The notes under the pieces: model-generated
The model's database searches: none
What the model was told of the DNA's origin: nothing
Seen by the model: the letters and a program-made list of their open reading frames with translations, nothing else
Part shown: positions 60,035-64,000 of the stretch, piece after piece
Layout: each line of letters opens with the position of its first letter
Position numbering within the stretch: the first letter of the stretch is position 1
Position numbers and translations under genes: made by a program
Origin: Alkalinema sp. FACHB-956
Lineage (GTDB): Bacteria; Cyanobacteriota; Cyanobacteriia; Leptolyngbyales; Leptolyngbyaceae
Assembly (NCBI RefSeq): GCF_014697025.1
Contig: NZ_JACJRC010000022.1
Coordinates: forward strand, 26,225-90,224
DNA length: 64,000 nucleotides
Direction: 5' to 3'

Positions 60035-61327
60035 ATGAACGAAGCTCTCCTGGAAACCTATCAAAAAGCCTATCGAGCCTTGGATCTTTTTCCATTGGTG
60101 AAGTCAGAGGATATTGAAAAATACCGGATCGACTATGGGCGTGAGGTGTTAGTTCGCGTAAAGAGCGAGATTAATGCGTCAATGAAGGACGGGAAGGTTA
60201 TCTTTACGGGGCATCGGGGCTGCGGTAAATCAACGTTGCTCAAGCGGTTGGGCATTGAGATGCAGGGGCAGCATTTTGTTGTTTTCTTCTCGATCTCAGA
60301 TTTGGTGGAACCATCAGCGGTGAGTCCGATCAATATTCTGTATTCGATCGGGTTGCGGTTATTGAGTGCGGCGACGACGGCAAATGTTCCGGTACCCGAG
60401 GATATCAAAGAGGAGTTACTGGGCTGGCTCACCAAAACTCAGAAACAGAAGACGGAAACGGTTGTAAAATCTGAAATGGGTTTTGGGCTGGATAAGTTAT
60501 TGCAATTGGCAACGCTTAAGCTTCAGCAAGAGAAAGCTTTTCGGGATGAGGTGGAGACCGTTTTTGCAAAGCGGGTGTCGGATTTGGTGCAGCGGCTCGA
60601 TCGCTTGGCAGCAGGGATTCAGACGACTATCAAGAAGCCTGTACTTGTCATCATTGATGATCTCGATAAGCTGGAACTAGGTATGGCGGAGGCACTGTAT
60701 AGCAAGAATGTGAAGTCGCTGTTTTCGCCAAAGTTTCGGATTGTCTATACGGTGCCGATCGCCGCAATCCAGGAACCCAAGGTGATGGGGGCATTAAATT
60801 CCGAGGGGGTGGTGCGGCCTTATTTGTTTCCGATCGCGAAGTTTTTCCCGAAGGATCAAACCCGAAATCCGCAGGCAAAGCCATTGGAGAAGCCCTTTCA
60901 GGCATTTTTGCAGATCCTCCAGAAACGAATTCCGGAAGCGTTGATTGAGCCGGAAACGGCTTGCAAGATGGTGTTGATGAGTGGTGGGGTGATGCGGGAA
61001 CTGGTACGGATTGCGCGGGAATGCTGCACGGAAGCGATGTTTCAACTAGAAATCGATCCCGATCGCACGGAAGTCAAGATCGATGATGCAGTGTTGCAGG
61101 TGGCATTGCGGAATCTCCGGTTAGATTTTGCTCGACAGATTACGCCGGATCTCTATGGGGTGTTGGTGCGGGTGTATCAAACTCAAAAGCAGGAGGATGC
61201 AGCGGATGGTGGATTTGTGAAGCTGCTGCATGGGCTGATGGTGCTGGAGTATGAGAACGATCGACTGTGGTATGACGTGCATCCGATCGTGGTGGATTTG
61301 CTGCGGCAGGAGGGGTTGATTGAGTGA
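60035..61327 (+). CDS. P-loop ATPase, first gene of ATPase-TPR pair
   Basis: A 430-residue AAA-type ATPase. Walker A GHRGCGKST (59-67), Walker B VLVIIDDLD (203-211) and a likely sensor region (FRIVYTVP) are intact. The region before the P-loop (LETYQKAYRALDLFPLVKSE) is a conserved lead-in. An Ala/Lys-rich stretch (TKTQKQKTETVVKSEMGFGL, about 133-152) may be a flexible linker. A C-terminal winged-helix-like part (YGVLVRVYQTQKQEDAADGG, LLHGLMVLEYENDRLWYDVH) is typical of STAND-type switches. ATG 60035 is preferred to an upstream GTG (60011). It ends 4 bp before the TPR gene starts, so the two are coupled. Confidence 0.82.
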   Translation: MNEALLETYQKAYRALDLFPLVKSEDIEKYRIDYGREVLVRVKSEINASMKDGKVIFTGHRGCGKSTLLKRLGIEMQGQHFVVFFSISDLVEPSAVSPINILYSIGLRLLSAATTANVPVPEDIKEELLGWLTKTQKQKTETVVKSEMGFGLDKLLQLATLKLQQEKAFRDEVETVFAKRVSDLVQRLDRLAAGIQTTIKKPVLVIIDDLDKLELGMAEALYSKNVKSLFSPKFRIVYTVPIAAIQEPKVMGALNSEGVVRPYLFPIAKFFPKDQTRNPQAKPLEKPFQAFLQILQKRIPEALIEPETACKMVLMSGGVMRELVRIARECCTEAMFQLEIDPDRTEVKIDDAVLQVALRNLRLDFARQITPDLYGVLVRVYQTQKQEDAADGGFVKLLHGLMVLEYENDRLWYDVHPIVVDLLRQEGLIE

Positions 61328-61331
61328 GGTA

Positions 61332-63254
61332 ATGGCGGATCAAGAGAGGCGCGATCGGGAGAATCAACGGAATTTTCGTAAGTTGATTTTGTCGGTGCGG
61401 GCGGGGTTGGGGCGGCTGGATTTGCTGCTGGTGGTGTGTGATAACCCAAGCTATCGGGATGAGCTAATCCGACAGTATGAGCAGGAGTTGCAGGGGAAGG
61501 ACATCACCTGTTTGCGGGTGCGGCTTCAGCCTGAGCAACCGAGTCTGAAGCAGGCGCTGCTGGAGCTAGGGACGCGGGAGGCGGTGCTGCATGGGGATTT
61601 GCCTGTGGTGGTGACGGTGTTGGGGGCCGATCAACTGCTGGCGGCTAGGCTGGGGGAGGAGAAGTCGGCAAGGGAGAGGCTGTTTTTTTCGTTGCAGTGG
61701 ACGCGGGAAGCCCTGCGACAGTTTCAGTTTCCGCTGATCCTGTGGCTGACGGAGGAGATGACGCGGCAGCTAGCCCAGCAGGCACCGGATTTTTGGAGTT
61801 GGCGGGGCGGGGTGTTTGAGTTTGTCAGGCCGATGGTGTGGCAGACGGAAGCAGGGGGGCAGCGGCAGTGGGGACGAGAGGCGACGACCTATGCGCCAGA
61901 AGCCCTAGCGAATCCTGAAGAACTTCAGCAGCAAATCACCGAGATTCAAGCGCAGGATCCCGAGTCACCTTTGCTAGAAAGCCTCTACGAAAGTTTGGGG
62001 GAAACCTATTACAAGCGACTTCAGCAGGGACAAGCCGTCGATCGACAAAAAGAGCAGGAACTGGCGATCGTTGCTTTCCAAGAAGCAATCTCTCGCCGTG
62101 AAGCCCTAGAAGACTTGACCCCTCTCGCTGTCAGTCTGAGCTATTTGGCGTTATTGTACGATTCCATGGGGCGTTATGGGGAAGCGGAACCCTTATTTCA
62201 GCGGGCCTTGCAGATCCGTGAGGCCCAACTCGGCCCCGACCATCCCGATACCGCCACCAGCTTGAATAACTTGGCGCTATCGTACCGTTCCATGGGGCGT
62301 TATGGGGAAGCAGAACCCTTATATCAACGGGCTTTACAGATCCGTGAAGCCCAACTCGGCCCCGACCATCCCGATACCGCCACCAGCTTGAATAACATAG
62401 CGGCATTGTACGATTTCATAGGGCATTATGGGGAAGCGGAACCGTTATATCAACGGGCCTTGCAGATCCGCGAAGCTCAACTCGGTCCTGACCATGCCGA
62501 TACCGCTACTAGCTTGAATAACATGGCGGTATTGTATCGTTCTACGGGGCGTTACGGAGAAGCGGAACCGTTATATCAACGGGCCTTGCAGATCCGCGAA
62601 GCCCAACTCGGCCCTGACCATCCCGATACCGCCACCAGCTTGAATAACATAGCGGAATTGTATCGTTCTATGGGGCGTTATGGGGAAGCGGAACCCTTAT
62701 ATCAACGGGCCTTGCAGATCCGTGAAGCCCAACTCGGCCCCGACCATCCCGATACCGCACAAAGCTTGAATAACTTGGCGGGATTGTACGATTCCATGGG
62801 GCGTTATGGGGAAGCGGAGCCCTTATATCAACGGGCCTTGCAGATCAGCGAAGCCCAACTCGGCCCCGACCATCCTTCTACCGCCACTAGCTTGAATAAC
62901 ATAGCGGCATTGTATCGTTCCATGGGGCATTATGGGGAAGCGGAACCGTTATATCAACGAGCCTTGCAGATCCGCGAAGCCCAACTCGGCCCCGACCATC
63001 CCTCTACTGCTACCAGCTTGAATAATTTGGCGGCATTGTACGATTCCATGGGGCGTTATGGGGAAGCGGAACCCTTGTATTTGAGGACGCTAGCAATTTT
63101 TATGAATGTTCTGGGTAAAACCCATCCCAATACCCAAACTGTTCAGAATAATTACCGTTATCTCCTGCAACAGACGCTAGCTGCTGGCAAGGCAGAGGAA
63201 CTCTCGGATCATCCTATGACGCAAGCAATCCTAGAGGAATTGCGTCAGATTTAA
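61332..63254 (+). CDS. TPR protein with degenerate NTPase-like N-terminus
   Basis: A 640-residue protein. The N-terminal 190 residues (FRKLILSVRAGLGRLDLLLV, VVCDNPSYRDELIRQYEQEL, SLQWTREALRQFQFPLILWL, APDFWSWRGGVFEFVRP) form a domain seen in many cyanobacterial TPR proteins; it looks like an alpha/beta NTPase fold but has no Walker A. A helical linker follows to about 265. Then eight tetratricopeptide repeats of exactly 42 residues (pattern GRYGEAEPLYQRALQIREAQ, LGPDHPDTATSLNN) run to about 600. At DNA level the 126-bp units are nearly identical. TPRs usually bind a protein or peptide ligand. ATG 61332 is used; the frame opens at a TTG (61320) overlapping the previous gene. Confidence 0.85.
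   Translation: MADQERRDRENQRNFRKLILSVRAGLGRLDLLLVVCDNPSYRDELIRQYEQELQGKDITCLRVRLQPEQPSLKQALLELGTREAVLHGDLPVVVTVLGADQLLAARLGEEKSARERLFFSLQWTREALRQFQFPLILWLTEEMTRQLAQQAPDFWSWRGGVFEFVRPMVWQTEAGGQRQWGREATTYAPEALANPEELQQQITEIQAQDPESPLLESLYESLGETYYKRLQQGQAVDRQKEQELAIVAFQEAISRREALEDLTPLAVSLSYLALLYDSMGRYGEAEPLFQRALQIREAQLGPDHPDTATSLNNLALSYRSMGRYGEAEPLYQRALQIREAQLGPDHPDTATSLNNIAALYDFIGHYGEAEPLYQRALQIREAQLGPDHADTATSLNNMAVLYRSTGRYGEAEPLYQRALQIREAQLGPDHPDTATSLNNIAELYRSMGRYGEAEPLYQRALQIREAQLGPDHPDTAQSLNNLAGLYDSMGRYGEAEPLYQRALQISEAQLGPDHPSTATSLNNIAALYRSMGHYGEAEPLYQRALQIREAQLGPDHPSTATSLNNLAALYDSMGRYGEAEPLYLRTLAIFMNVLGKTHPNTQTVQNNYRYLLQQTLAAGKAEELSDHPMTQAILEELRQI
62145..63100 (+). repeat. 126-bp coding tandem repeat (8 TPR units)
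   Basis: The core GGGGAAGCGGAACCC plus TATATCAACGGGCC and GCCCAACTCGGCCC recurs every 126 bp with few changes, most of them silent or limited to the pairs LA/IA and YDS/YRS. This marks recent amplification or ongoing gene conversion. Confidence 0.93.
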
Positions 63255-63328
63255 GCCAGATCAACTCTAGTTCCGCGCTACACAACGCTTAACTCGAAAA
63301 AGAGAAACCGAAAAAATACACTCAAAGT

Positions 63329-63345
63329 CCCCCTTAACAAGGGGG
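63329..63345. repeat. Short palindromic repeat CCCCCTT-AAC-AAGGGGG
   Basis: A 7-bp GC-rich hairpin in the context AAAGTCCCCCTTAAC / AAGGGGGATTTAGAGGGAT, a widespread small repeat in cyanobacterial intergenic DNA. Also a weak terminator candidate for the TPR gene, without a T-run. Confidence 0.65.
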
Positions 63346-63804
63346 ATTTAGAGGGATTGGGAACATACGATCGACCATGAATTCCCATACAACAACCACA
63401 CTTGAGAACTTCTAGAGAAGACGCTGTAATGATTACTCGATCGACACCATGCAGATCATAATCCTTAAAAAAGGAGAAACTGTACGAAGGAATAAAGAAG
63501 GAGTGGAAAATATCATTTCAACGCTCTTCTGTTGAGGAGGATTGAGATCGATCGCCCCTCATCCCCCAATATTGCAAAATATTACACGATCGCAAATTCT
63601 CGCAATAAAGTTGACAGCCTTCTAATTTATCCGTAGTCTAGTTTCTCAAGCTGAATCGATCGCGTTTCCCAAAGCCCATCGATCGGCCAATCTCCCAAAA
63701 ATTAAGGCGCTACCCATTGTTGGTTCCAGCAACAAAAGGTAGCTAAACCCCCCAAGCTGACGTGACCAGCGTGGCGGTCTGACACGGATTTTAACATTCG
63801 ATCG
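63346..63804. other. Intergenic DNA at right edge
   Basis: No gene supported. Several CGATCG octamer-like sites and AT-rich tracts. A small frame starting with ATG near 63449 (28 codons) has no recognisable features. Sequence just upstream of the terminator at 63805 might be a small RNA, but I cannot fold it with confidence. Confidence 0.4.
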
Positions 63805-63846
63805 GGCCACCCTACTTGTCCTGCGCAAAGGGTGGCCTTAGTTTTT
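63805..63846 (+). terminator. Strong hairpin terminator without an identified gene
   Basis: GGCCACCCT (63805-63813), 15-nt loop, AGGGTGGCC (63829-63837), then TTAGTTTTT. A 9-bp perfect stem with a T-run, but no coding gene lies within 500 bp upstream on this strand, so it could belong to an unannotated small RNA. Confidence 0.65.
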
Positions 63847-63931
63847 CGGGTTTTTCCCATCCCTACAATCAGGACTGGAGTTTGGACTAACAAAATGAGA
63901 AAAGGGCAGTCCTAAAACACCGGGGCTGCCG

Positions 63932-63964
63932 TAAGGTCAATGATGATGTATTGCATTGACCTTA
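63932..63964. repeat. 11-bp inverted repeat before the last ATG
   Basis: TAAGGTCAATG (63932-63942) and CATTGACCTTA (63954-63964) form a perfect stem with an 11-nt loop; the second arm touches the ATG at 63964. It could hide a start codon in mRNA, a known feature of some transposase genes. Confidence 0.6.
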
Positions 63965-64000
63965 TGATCTTCGAACAACTGAGCCAATTTCGTCAAAGTT
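63964..64000 (+). CDS. Possible start of a transposase gene (partial)
   Basis: The last 37 bp encode MIFEQLSQFRQS and run off the window. The pattern (F)EQLxxFRQ is like the beginning of some cyanobacterial transposases, and a start-codon hairpin precedes it. With so few residues this is only a suggestion. Confidence 0.25.
   Translation, partial: MIFEQLSQFRQS

Noticed and set aside
62145..63100. Regular repeats resembling a CRISPR array
   Set aside because: Units are 126 bp, in frame, without spacers, and encode TPRs.

Overview
The window is chromosomal DNA from a cyanobacterium. The evidence is the split RNA polymerase subunits rpoC1 and rpoC2, a photosystem I subunit (psaK), a bacterial-type AdoMet decarboxylase, and very frequent GCGATCGC/CGATCG (HIP1-type) octamers in and between genes. 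Gene content (CHASE3 and multi-GAF kinases, a giant DUF4347/Calx-beta protein, TPR proteins, Uma2 relics) suits a filamentous, Leptolyngbya-like organism, but that placement is inference; no rRNA is present.

Layout. 1-11.3 kb is a conserved minus-strand block, rpsT-tatD-rpoB-rpoC1-rpoC2, with a textbook sigma70-type promoter before rpoB and an intrinsic terminator after rpoC2. 11.3-23.3 kb is mostly housekeeping: hisD, a universal stress protein, a branched-chain aminotransferase, purA (TTG start), rplY, comEC, tRNA-Ser(CGA), AdoMet decarboxylase with odd pentad repeats at its C-terminus, a methyltransferase and psaK (TTG start). Between them lie decayed genes: an Uma2 fragment, a retropepsin pair and an amine oxidase tail. 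23.4-27.7 kb is a four-gene CUT1-type sugar ABC importer operon. 28-34 kb holds an unknown membrane-anchored protein, a multi-GAF phytochrome/cyanobacteriochrome-like histidine kinase, and a fused oligopeptide-type ABC ATPase without permeases.

34.2-44.3 kb is one 3369-residue gene: DUF4347, 16 beta-propeller-like repeats, a beta-helix segment, about 11 Calx-beta domains and 12 FG-GAP/VCBS-like repeats. It looks like a large exported adhesin-type protein. A perfect 19-bp inverted repeat brackets its stop codon. 44.8-57.4 kb holds an alpha/beta hydrolase, thioredoxin, an Uma2 pseudogene, an LL-DAP-type aminotransferase, a small conserved protein, a divergent response regulator/CHASE3 kinase pair, a CocE/NonD hydrolase, recF and a P-type Ca2+-ATPase.

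57.8-63.3 kb is the accessory region: an ATPase with an altered P-loop, a VapBC-type toxin-antitoxin pair, a truncated XRE-like regulator, and a tightly coupled gene pair of an intact P-loop ATPase and a TPR protein with eight nearly identical 42-residue repeats. The pair is the best candidate for an undescribed system, plausibly NTPase-plus-TPR signalling or conflict; this is inference. The right edge holds repeats, a terminator and possibly the first codons of a transposase.
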